In this document: positions 36,819-44,665 of the stretch, piece by piece
How positions within the stretch are numbered: position 1 is the stretch's first letter
Layout of the letters: the number at the start of each line of letters is the position of its first letter
Assembly (NCBI GenBank): GCA_964414785.1
Contig: CAYPXZ010000008.1
Location: 49,568 to 113,567 of the forward strand
From: Palsa-1447 sp964414785
GTDB lineage: Bacteria; Verrucomicrobiota; Verrucomicrobiia; Opitutales; Opitutaceae
Reading direction: 5' to 3'
Length of the DNA stretch: 64,000 nucleotides
The notes under the pieces: generated by a model
The model's database searches: none
Told to the model about the DNA's origin: nothing
The model's input: the letters and a program-made list of their open reading frames with translations, nothing else
Made by a program: the position numbers and the translations under genes

Positions 36819-37507
36819 GCCGGAGTAAGTTGGAGGTTTGCGTAGAATTCCCGCGCCTTGCCGAGCAGCTGCCCGGTGGTCAGGTGGTGCTCATCGACGA
36901 CGAGGCTGCCGATCACCCGCTTGGCAAGCTCGGGATGGTGCTCCCTGAGCCAGCCGTTGAACTGGTCCATCTCGCTGCTGGTGCCCGTCCCCGTGCCGAA
37001 GATGAGGATCTTTCCCGCCGAAAGGAGCGCGTGCGCCAGCGGCTCGAAATAGCTGTTCGGGTCGGGCTTCTCCTGGCCCCTGGAGAAATCCTTGGAGTTG
37101 TGCGCGTGCCTGAAGAAGTGGTCGGGCTCATGCGGGAGGATCTGCTGGGGCAGGGAGCCGCTCATCTCGGAGCGGAAGAGCCGGGCCTCGTGGTGGTCGA
37201 TGACGACGAGCCAGTGCGACAGCGCCTCGTCGCCCCCGGGCGCCTTCGCCTCGGTCTTCTCGAGGAAATGGCGCAGGACCATCACCTCGTCCGTCTCGTC
37301 TACGTCCTTGGTGCGGTTGGGGCGCAGGATGATGAACTGCCCGTTGCGCGTGATCTTGATATTGCCGTTCGGCTCCTCCTCGACCTCGCCCAGCTGGCGG
37401 AACATCCCCAAGACATCGTGCCAGCCCAGGTTGTGGGAGACGGGATGCTGGAAGATCCGCTGGTAGGTGCGGAGCTGGGATCCATTGAGAGGCGCGGGAG
37501 GTTTCAT
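36815..37507 (-). CDS. baeRF/host-attachment-like protein
   Basis: 230-residue soluble protein. The N-terminus (HPVSHNLGWHDVLGMFRQLG with IKITRNGQFIILRPNR) looks like a small alpha-beta HicA-like or dsRBD-like module. The remainder (WLVVIDHHEARLFRSEMSGS, PDPNSYFEPLAHALLSAGKI and LIFGTGTGTSSEMDQFNGWL) resembles bacterial release-factor-related (baeRF) proteins, which have an eRF1-domain-2/3 fold and may bind stalled ribosomes. The assignment is by pattern and is moderate. It is first in a two-gene unit with the quinone reductase, with a leader of about 66 nt from a box promoter. Confidence 0.6.
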   Translation of the reverse strand: MKPPAPLNGSQLRTYQRIFQHPVSHNLGWHDVLGMFRQLGEVEEEPNGNIKITRNGQFIILRPNRTKDVDETDEVMVLRHFLEKTEAKAPGGDEALSHWLVVIDHHEARLFRSEMSGSLPQQILPHEPDHFFRHAHNSKDFSRGQEKPDPNSYFEPLAHALLSAGKILIFGTGTGTSSEMDQFNGWLREHHPELAKRVIGSLVVDEHHLTTGQLLGKAREFYANLQLTPA

Positions 37508-37579
37508 AGTTTTGGAGCGCTAGCACCGATGGCGCCTGGACGTTCTCCTGTCGCGGCCGAGGTGTTCTAGCAGGGGACA

Positions 37580-37621
37580 AGGATGCGCCCGAACACCCCC
37601 CGGGACCATGGGGTGTAACCC
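37580..37621 (-). promoter_or_regulatory. ACACCCCAT-box promoter 6 (baeRF-like/quinone reductase operon)
   Basis: Minus strand: AGGGTTACACCCCAT (core 37608-37616), 22-nt spacer, -10 CATCCT at 37580-37585, +1 about 37573. Confidence 0.75.
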
Positions 37622-37706
37622 TAGCCGGCTTCGGGATCGGCTGGGATTCCCGGACCGCGACCTGAGGATAATGGGCCCACCCGCGGCGTCCATGGAAGGC
37701 GCCCGG

Positions 37707-38852
37707 CTATCCCCGGAAAATGTCGAAGGGCTCCACCTTCAAGACCTTTCGGATGCCGACATAGCTGGAGACCGCGGCGATCAGGAGGACCATGCCAAAG
37801 GCCAGGCCGAGGTTCCAATAGTTGATCATCGCCGCATAGTTGGGCAGCCGCGACCGGGCGATCGCTATCATCAGGGTCACGAGGCCGACACCGAGGCCGT
37901 AGCCCGTGAGCGCCGTGAAGGTCGCCATGAACATGATCATGTAGACGAGTTCGCGCCCCTTTGCCCCGATCGCCTTCAGCGCCCCGAACTTCTCGAGGTT
38001 CTCGAGGATGAAGGTGTAGAAGGTCTGCCCGGAGATCGACAGACCGACGATGAAGCTGATCACCGTCATCAGGAGGATGTTGGTGCCGATGCCCGTCTTG
38101 TAGGTGTAGTAGTCCGAGATGCGCTTGTTGAACTCGGCCCTCGTAAAGGCGACATAGCCGAGCTTGGCAACCTGCTTCTGGATCCCCGCGACGGCGGCAT
38201 CGTTCTTTGGCTGCACAAGGATATAGGAGATCGTGAAGCGCGTCGAAGGGATGTATTCGATGGCGCGGGTGTAGGTCGTATACAGGGTGGGGACGCCGTT
38301 CAGTCCGTTCGCCGCGACCCTTGCGATGCCGACGATCGTACCGCGGTGGTCGTTGAGCTCGAATGACGTGCCGACCTTGGGGTGCTCCAGCTTTTCAAAC
38401 TCCGCGTCGTCGACAGCGAAGAACGTGTTGTCGTTGTAGATCGCCTGGATGTTGCCCTCCTCGATCTCGGGGCGGCCGAAGAGGCTCGCATCGTCAAGCC
38501 CGACGACGTTGACGGACTGGAACGTGCCGTCGTTGAGCTTCACCATGGCCCCGCCTATGAAGAGCGGCACCGCGTAGCTGACGCCGTCCATGCTGCGCAT
38601 CGCGTCCAGCATGTAGTTGGGCAGGGGGATCGCGCTGGACGCCGTGTTGACGGCGGGGTCCATGACCCACATCGCGGCGCCGATGTTGGTGACCGTCGAG
38701 TAGGCGCGGTTGAGGATGCCCGCGAACATCGCGGTCATCTGCATCATCAGGAAGACGGCGAACGTGATCCCGATAAGGAGGGCCGAGAACTTCCCCTTGT
38801 CGTTCACGAGCAGCTTGAAGCCGATCCGAAGGATGCCGAGGTGGTTCATCAT
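37707..38852 (-). CDS. ABC transporter permease (FtsX/MacB/DevC type)
   Basis: 381-residue permease with the FtsX-family plan: TM1 near residues 20-45 (FSALLIGITFAVFLMMQMTA), a large periplasmic domain (about 50-260), then three C-terminal helices (LLMTVISFIVGLSISGQTFY; LVYMIMFMATFTALTGYGLG; LGLAFGMVLLIAAVSSYVGI). The cytosolic NLEKFGALKAIGAKGRELV loop contacts the ATPase. The DevC/heterocyst-type exporter resemblance fits its partners HlyD and TolC. ATG 38852 overlaps the TolC stop in ATGATGA. It is the last gene of the four-gene exporter operon. Confidence 0.88.
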   Translation of the reverse strand: MMNHLGILRIGFKLLVNDKGKFSALLIGITFAVFLMMQMTAMFAGILNRAYSTVTNIGAAMWVMDPAVNTASSAIPLPNYMLDAMRSMDGVSYAVPLFIGGAMVKLNDGTFQSVNVVGLDDASLFGRPEIEEGNIQAIYNDNTFFAVDDAEFEKLEHPKVGTSFELNDHRGTIVGIARVAANGLNGVPTLYTTYTRAIEYIPSTRFTISYILVQPKNDAAVAGIQKQVAKLGYVAFTRAEFNKRISDYYTYKTGIGTNILLMTVISFIVGLSISGQTFYTFILENLEKFGALKAIGAKGRELVYMIMFMATFTALTGYGLGVGLVTLMIAIARSRLPNYAAMINYWNLGLAFGMVLLIAAVSSYVGIRKVLKVEPFDIFRG

Positions 38853-40345
38853 GAGTCGCCGGCTCCCGCGGTGCCGGCGGCGTTCCACCAGCCGCCGCCC
38901 AGGGCGACATAGAGGGCGACGGTGTCCTGCTGGCGCTGCGCCACCGCCTGCAGGTAGGCGAGGGAGGCCTGGTGGGCGAGAACGTCGGCGGCGAGGACAT
39001 CCGTGAAGGGAGCGAGACCTGCCCGGTAGTTCGCCTGGAGGAGCTTCAGCGCATCGTCCGCCGCGCTCCGGGCGTCGACCTGTGCCTGGAGCGCCTCGGC
39101 GTCGTGCCTGAGCGCATTGAGGGTGTCGGCGACCTGGGCGAAGGCGACCAGCACCACCTGCCGGTAGTTTGCCTGGGACTCCTGGAAGGCGTCGATCGCG
39201 GCCTTCCTGCTGAACCAAAGGGTTCCCCCCTGGAACAGCGGCACGGTGGCCGAGGGACCGATGCTCCAGAACCTGCCGCTTGCCCGGGAGAGGTCGCCCA
39301 GGCGGGACGCCGATGCCCCGTAGGTTCCTCCCAGGCTGAAGCTCGGAAACATGGCGGCTGTCGCAACCCCTATGCTGGCGCTTGAGGCGTGCAGCGTCGC
39401 CTCGGCCGAGAGGATGTCGGGTCGCTGGCGGACGAGCTCGGACGGAAGGCTGACCGGCAGGTCCGCAGGAAGCGTCATCGCCGTAAGCTCGATGTCGGGC
39501 AGGTCGGACTTGGACGGGACCACCCCCTCGAGCGCCGCCAGGAGGTCCCCCGCCTGGTCGACCTTCTGCCGGAGCGGCGCCAGCTGGGCCCGGTTGCCGG
39601 CGACAAGGCTTCGGGCGACGAGCACCGCCGAGTACGAGGCCGTGCCCGCGCGCACCTGCTCCTCGGCGATCTGCACCTGCTGCTCCTCGAGCGCCACCAG
39701 CTCCTCCGTCGCCCGGATCTCGGCGGCGTAGCCGGCGCGAGCAATGCAGGTGTCGACCACGTTTGCCGACAGGGCCATGTAGGCGGCAATCCCGGCGTAG
39801 CGCTGGTAGTCGGATTGCGCTCGGAGGACCTCGACCGTCCTCCGCTCGCCGCCGAAGACGTCGAGGACGTAGCTGACCGAGCCGCTAAGGGTCACGAGGT
39901 TAAAGACGGTGCTGGGCGTGTTCACGCCCTGCTGGAGCGGGGCTGTCCGCTGCCTCCTCGCGTCCAGGTCCGCGGCGGCGTGCGGATAAAACACGCCCTG
40001 TCCCGCGCGGAGGCTGTCCTGGCTCTCGCGCAGGGTGGCCTCGGCCGCCTGGAGGGTGGGATTGTTGGCGATCGCCCGCCGCACGGCGGCGTCCAGCGGG
40101 CGCGAGCCGAAGAGGCGCCACCATCCGTCCGTGAGCGCGGCGTCAGGGGAAAAGTGTTGTGCACGGCCATCCGCGGCGATGGTTGCGTCGGGCAGGGGAT
40201 CGCGGGTGTAGCGCTCCGCTACGGGCGGGGTCGGGCGCACAAAGTCCGGCCCCACCGCGCAGGAGCCAAGGAGCGCCGCGGCTGCGGCGAGGCCCGCCCA
40301 TCGCCAGGCGGATCTTCGGGGGCGCATCTTGGGTCTAGCTTCCAT
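38849..40345 (-). CDS. TolC/OprM-family outer-membrane efflux lipoprotein
   Basis: 498-residue outer-membrane channel of the NodT/OprM type. The lipobox is ALLGSCAVGPDF (Cys near residue 29), with two tandem outer-membrane-factor halves and characteristic DGWWRLFGSRPLDAAVRRAI, RRTVEVLRAQSDYQRYAGIA and QVVLVAFAQVADTLNALRHD segments. ATG 40345 is used; ATG 40327 (MRPRRS) is a near alternative giving a shorter n-region. It lies 25 nt after the HlyD gene and overlaps the permease start. With HlyD and the ABC pair it forms a complete tripartite exporter. Confidence 0.9.
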   Translation of the reverse strand: MEARPKMRPRRSAWRWAGLAAAAALLGSCAVGPDFVRPTPPVAERYTRDPLPDATIAADGRAQHFSPDAALTDGWWRLFGSRPLDAAVRRAIANNPTLQAAEATLRESQDSLRAGQGVFYPHAAADLDARRQRTAPLQQGVNTPSTVFNLVTLSGSVSYVLDVFGGERRTVEVLRAQSDYQRYAGIAAYMALSANVVDTCIARAGYAAEIRATEELVALEEQQVQIAEEQVRAGTASYSAVLVARSLVAGNRAQLAPLRQKVDQAGDLLAALEGVVPSKSDLPDIELTAMTLPADLPVSLPSELVRQRPDILSAEATLHASSASIGVATAAMFPSFSLGGTYGASASRLGDLSRASGRFWSIGPSATVPLFQGGTLWFSRKAAIDAFQESQANYRQVVLVAFAQVADTLNALRHDAEALQAQVDARSAADDALKLLQANYRAGLAPFTDVLAADVLAHQASLAYLQAVAQRQQDTVALYVALGGGWWNAAGTAGAGDS

Positions 40346-40370
40346 GGTCGGCTGGTCGGCGCGCCGGTTG

Positions 40371-41722
40371 CTATTGCTGGCCGATGTAAACGTCGACGAG
40401 CTGTCCGGGATAGACGGGGACGTCCCGCTTCTCGAAGCGGAAGATCACGGGGAGCACCCGCAGGTCCACGCGCTCCTGGCGCTCGTTGGACAACTCGATC
40501 TTGGGGGAGACGTAGGGCTGCACCCTCACAAATTCCAGCGGCACCTTGATGTCGGTGCCGGTGATCGCCATCTGGGCCTTGATGTGCCACTTCGACGGCA
40601 GCCGCGATATCAGGATCTCGTCGACGTAGCAGCGTACGGCGAGGTGGTCCTGGATCGAGCCCATGGTGACGATCGGGTCGAACCCCTCCGTGTGGGGGTT
40701 GAAGGCGCCCTGGGCCGAGGCGTAGGCGCCGACGGTCGCGTTCATCGTGAGGACGACGCCAGCGACGGAGGCCCTAATCGTGTATTTCTGGAGCAGGGCG
40801 TTCGCGGCCTCGTAGGCCTGCCTTAGCGCCTCGTACTGCCTCTGCTGGTCGACTATGTCGAAGCTCCAGGCGCCGGCCTTGGTCAGCTCATACTGGCGGC
40901 GCGCAAGTTCCAGGCCCGCCGCCGCCTGCTTGGCGGTATCCTCGGCCGTGTCGAGCACGTCCCTGCTGACCGACCGCGGGTCGATCTCGAACGAGGCGCG
41001 GTCCTTCTCATATTGGTCGCTCGCCACCTTTGAGTTGGATTGGGCAAGCGTCACCTGCGCCTCGGCGATCGCGAGGGTCTCCCGGCGCGGCTGCGCCTTG
41101 AGCTCGTCAAGCAGGGCGGAGGAGGCCTCGGCCTGGAGGCGGAGTTGCTCCGTGGTCGCCTTCTGGACGGAGTCGTCGATGACCAGCAGGGGGGTGCCCG
41201 CCGCGACCTCCTGGCCCTCGTGCGCCAGCACCTGGACGACCGCCCCCGACACATCGGGGAAGATGTTGATGTTCGAGCCGTTCGGCTGGTCGCTCTCGAC
41301 GATGCCGTTGGCGTAGATCGCCGAGTCGTACGGGCTGCTGACCGGGGCGAAGGCCGGCGGCTGGGCCTTCCTCTCGACGCCGAAGAGGTACGCCGCGACG
41401 AGGGCGGCCACGACGCCGAGGGCCGCGAGGCCGAAGATGATCTTGTTCCTGTACTCGCGAGCGGGTCTGCCCGCCGGAGCGCCCTGCTTCTGCCCGTCGG
41501 CCGCGGGGACCGCCTTGGGGTCGGATTCGGCGTTTTTTAGGGGTTTCGGATCGGCCTTCTTTGGCTCCGGCTTGGCTGCGGGCGCCGCCGGCCTGGGGTC
41601 ATCGGCCGCGGGAGCGGCCTTGGGTTCGGCGGCGGCCTCCGTCGGCACGGCCGCCGGTTCGGGCGCCTTGCCCTCGGACTTGGCCACGGGCGCCTTGGGC
41701 TCGGACTCGGGCTCGCTGGCGC

Positions 41723-41726
<4 letters not shown>
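40371..41726 (-). CDS. HlyD/MFP periplasmic adaptor with long disordered N-terminus
   Basis: 451-residue membrane-fusion protein. Residues 1-95 form an unusual cytosolic tail rich in Pro, Ala, Lys and Glu (SEGKAPEPAAVPTEAAAEPK and similar), followed by one TM helix (IIFGLAALGVVAALVAAYLF, about 95-116). The periplasmic part has the biotinyl-lipoyl half-motifs (VVQVLAHEGQEVAAGTPLLV and RASVAGVVLTMN), a coiled-coil hairpin (about 180-300) and a beta-barrel tail. It bridges the ABC permease and the TolC channel. The ATG at 41726 overlaps the ATPase stop (ATGA). The long tail is uncommon for this family. Confidence 0.88.
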
Positions 41727-42445
<719 letters not shown>

Positions 42446-42452
42446 ATCAACC

Positions 42453-42495
42453 ATTTTATCGGGCGACACCCACGGGTGCCAATGGGGTGTAACCC
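42453..42495 (-). promoter_or_regulatory. ACACCCCAT-box promoter 7 (exporter operon; 23-nt spacer)
   Basis: Minus strand: CGGGTTACACCCCAT (core 42482-42490), -10 TAAAAT at 42453-42458. The spacer is 23 nt, the only exception to 22. TTGGCA just after the box could serve as a -35. +1 is about 42446. Confidence 0.7.
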
Positions 42496-42509
42496 GATTT
42501 GGGTGTCCG

Positions 42510-43061
42510 CTATGCGTCCGGCCAGAAGAGGGCGCCGCTTTCCGGATGCAGGAAGCGAAGCTCGATCCTCAGGCGCACGCTCTCGCGCTGCAGGGCGCAG
42601 ACCAGGGGCAACGCCCGCCGGTGGACCCCGAGGTGCCGGCGATAGTGCTCGATCCGCCGCACCTCCTCGAGAGCGTCCCCGTCGAAGGTCGCCTCGGATT
42701 CGCCGTCCAGGTGGCCGGGACCAAGGAGCCCCAGTCTTCCATAGTAGAGGAGCATCGCCGGGTGCACCCCGGTGAGGTGCGCCGCGGTGGCAAGCGAGAC
42801 CCCAGGCCTGGATCCCGAGATGACGCGAATGAGCGTCAGCGTCGGGCTCGCATAGGGGACGACCGCCGCTGCGGGCGTTGAACGGCGGGAATTCTCGTGT
42901 CGTGGGCGGCGGGTCCCCGGCTCCGGGGCATCGGCCTCCGTCGGATTGAGGCCGCGGGCGCGGCCCGGGCTGCGTTTCTTGCCAGTGACAGTCGAGGAGC
43001 GATGCATGGAAAAGGTGCCGACTCGCATGGACCGGTGAATCGTTGGCGCATGCGGTGGCAC
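42510..43061 (-). CDS. MerR/CbpM-like regulator with basic N-terminal extension
   Basis: 183-residue protein. The C-terminal half (about 85-183) is a MerR-type winged helix (ISGSRPGVSLATAAHLTGVH, LLYYGRLGLLGPG, ALEEVRRIEHYRRHLGVHRR) ending in a helix like that of the chaperone modulator CbpM. The first 80 residues are basic and probably unstructured. No cbpA or dnaJ partner is seen nearby. The start is GTG 43061, immediately after the predicted transcription start (43062). It diverges from acetate kinase, each gene having its own box promoter. It could be a regulator or a chaperone cofactor. Confidence 0.65.
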   Translation of the reverse strand: MPPHAPTIHRSMRVGTFSMHRSSTVTGKKRSPGRARGLNPTEADAPEPGTRRPRHENSRRSTPAAAVVPYASPTLTLIRVISGSRPGVSLATAAHLTGVHPAMLLYYGRLGLLGPGHLDGESEATFDGDALEEVRRIEHYRRHLGVHRRALPLVCALQRESVRLRIELRFLHPESGALFWPDA

Positions 43062-43068
43062 GCATGAA

Positions 43069-43110
43069 AGGATGCGCCCGCGGGGCCCCTCGGGAAATGG
43101 GGTGTTACCC
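43069..43110 (-). promoter_or_regulatory. ACACCCCAT-box promoter 8 (MerR/CbpM-like gene)
   Basis: Minus strand: CGGGTAACACCCCAT (core 43097-43105), 22-nt spacer, -10 CATCCT at 43069-43074, +1 about 43062, next to GTG 43061. Confidence 0.75.
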
Positions 43111-43144
43111 GAATCATGGGACGCCTTGGCGGCACCCGTTTACG

Positions 43145-43185
43145 TTGAATACCCCATTGTTGCACCTCGGCCCGTACGGCATCCT
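43145..43185 (+). promoter_or_regulatory. ACACCCCAT-box promoter 9 (acetate kinase)
   Basis: Variant ATACCCCAT at 43149-43157, 22-nt spacer, -10 CATCCT at 43180-43185. +1 is about 43192, at the GTG start 43191. The opposed box lies about 45 bp to the left. Confidence 0.7.
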
Positions 43186-43190
43186 TGGGC

Positions 43191-44450
43191 GTGAAGAAAC
43201 CACGGAGAGATCTTCTCGCGGAGGGGACCGCTCCAATTGCTCCCACGGGGCCCTGCGTGCTCACGATCAACGCCGGCTCCTCGAGCATCCGGTTCGCGCT
43301 CTTCGAGGGGGGCGGGTCCCCGCGCCGCCGGCTTTACGGCAAGATTGACCGCATCGGCTCCAGCGGCACGAACTTCACGGTGAACGTCCCACCCGGGATT
43401 CCGCGGGCCTCGCGCAGGCTGTTCGCCTCGGACCACAAGGCCGCGGTGGAGTACCTTCTGGACTGGCTTGGGGACCAGCTTGTCTTCGACTCCCGGGTCT
43501 CGGTGGGGCACCGCGTGGTGCACGGCATGAGGCACACGAAGCCCGAGCGGGTCACACCCAGGCTCCTGGCGGACCTGCGCCGCATCACGCCGTACGACCC
43601 CGACCACCTGCCGATCGAGATCGAGCTGATCGAGGCGGTGCGCAGGCGCCATCCCCGGATTGCGCAGGTGGCGTGCTTCGACACGGCATTCCATCACACG
43701 ATGCCCCACGTCGCCCGGCTGTTGCCGATCCCCTGGCGATACGCGGCGAAGGGGGTGGAGCGCTACGGCTTCCACGGCCTCTCCTATGAATACATGATGG
43801 AGGAGCTCGTGAGGCTCGGCGATCCCGCGGCCGCGAGGGGCCGGATCGTCCTCGCCCACCTGGGCAACGGCGCGAGCCTTGCCGCGGTGGACCGCGGTTC
43901 GAGCGTCGACACCAGCATGGGGTTCACCCCGGCGGCCGGACTCGTGATGAGCACGCGCTCCGGCGACCTGGATCCGGGGCTCCTGTCGTTTCTCGCGCGA
44001 AGGGAGCGGATGAGCCCTTCCCGGTTTGACCGGATGGTGAACCACGAGTCGGGGCTTCTCGGGGTCTCGGGCGTCAGCTCCGACATGCGCGACCTTCTGG
44101 CCCGCGAGGCGGATGACGGACGGGTGGCTTCCGCCGTGTCGCTTTTCTGCTATCAGGCGAAGAAGTGGATCGGCTCCTATGCCGCAGTACTCGGCGGCAT
44201 CGACACCCTGGTCTTTGCCGGGGGCATCGGCGAGAACGCGCCCCAGGTTCGGGCGCGCATCTGCAGCGGCCTCGGCTTCCTGGGGATCGAGCTGAACCCG
44301 ACGGCCAACGCGAGGAATGACGCGGTGATCTCCAGGGCCGCGAGCAGGGTCAAGGTCCGCGTCATCCGGACGGACGAGGAGCTCATGATAGCCCGCTCGG
44401 TGCACCGGACCCTGGGGCAGGCGTCCCGGCTCAGGAAACGGCGGCGTTGA
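43191..44450 (+). CDS. ackA: Acetate kinase
   Basis: 419-residue acetokinase-family enzyme converting acetyl-phosphate plus ADP into acetate plus ATP. Motifs are VLTINAGSSSIRFALF (phosphate 1), VSVGHRVVHGMRHTKPERV (substrate Arg), ACFDTAFHHTMP, RYGFHGLSYEYM, IVLAHLGNGASLAAV (adenosine/phosphate 2) and FAGGIGENAPQVRARIC. It is slightly longer than usual at the N-terminus (VKKPRRDLLAEG). GTG 43191 sits on the predicted transcription start, suggesting a leaderless message; the TTG at 43185 would lie inside the -10. It stands 216 nt upstream of phosphoketolase, the enzyme that makes its substrate. Confidence 0.93.
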   Translation: MKKPRRDLLAEGTAPIAPTGPCVLTINAGSSSIRFALFEGGGSPRRRLYGKIDRIGSSGTNFTVNVPPGIPRASRRLFASDHKAAVEYLLDWLGDQLVFDSRVSVGHRVVHGMRHTKPERVTPRLLADLRRITPYDPDHLPIEIELIEAVRRRHPRIAQVACFDTAFHHTMPHVARLLPIPWRYAAKGVERYGFHGLSYEYMMEELVRLGDPAAARGRIVLAHLGNGASLAAVDRGSSVDTSMGFTPAAGLVMSTRSGDLDPGLLSFLARRERMSPSRFDRMVNHESGLLGVSGVSSDMRDLLAREADDGRVASAVSLFCYQAKKWIGSYAAVLGGIDTLVFAGGIGENAPQVRARICSGLGFLGIELNPTANARNDAVISRAASRVKVRVIRTDEELMIARSVHRTLGQASRLRKRRR

Positions 44451-44486
44451 AGGGGAGGGGGCGGGCCTTCGGTGGGGACGGCGGGT

Positions 44487-44528
44487 GGGTTTCACCCCAT
44501 GTCCCGGGGCCGACCGGCAGGGTAGAGT
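44487..44528 (+). promoter_or_regulatory. ACACCCCAT-box promoter 10 (phosphoketolase)
   Basis: GGGTTTCACCCCAT (core 44492-44500), 22-nt spacer, -10 TAGAGT at 44523-44528, +1 about 44535. The leader is about 130 nt. Confidence 0.72.
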
Positions 44529-44665
44529 CGCGAGGAATTGGGCCTCGGCCCGCGGCACCCATGGCCGCGGGTGGCGCGCGGCCGGTTCCGCCTTAGTTGG
44601 CGCACCTCCTTCGCGGGGCCAGGAGCCCTTGGCGGAGGCGGACGGCGACGCCTCCCATTCGACCT

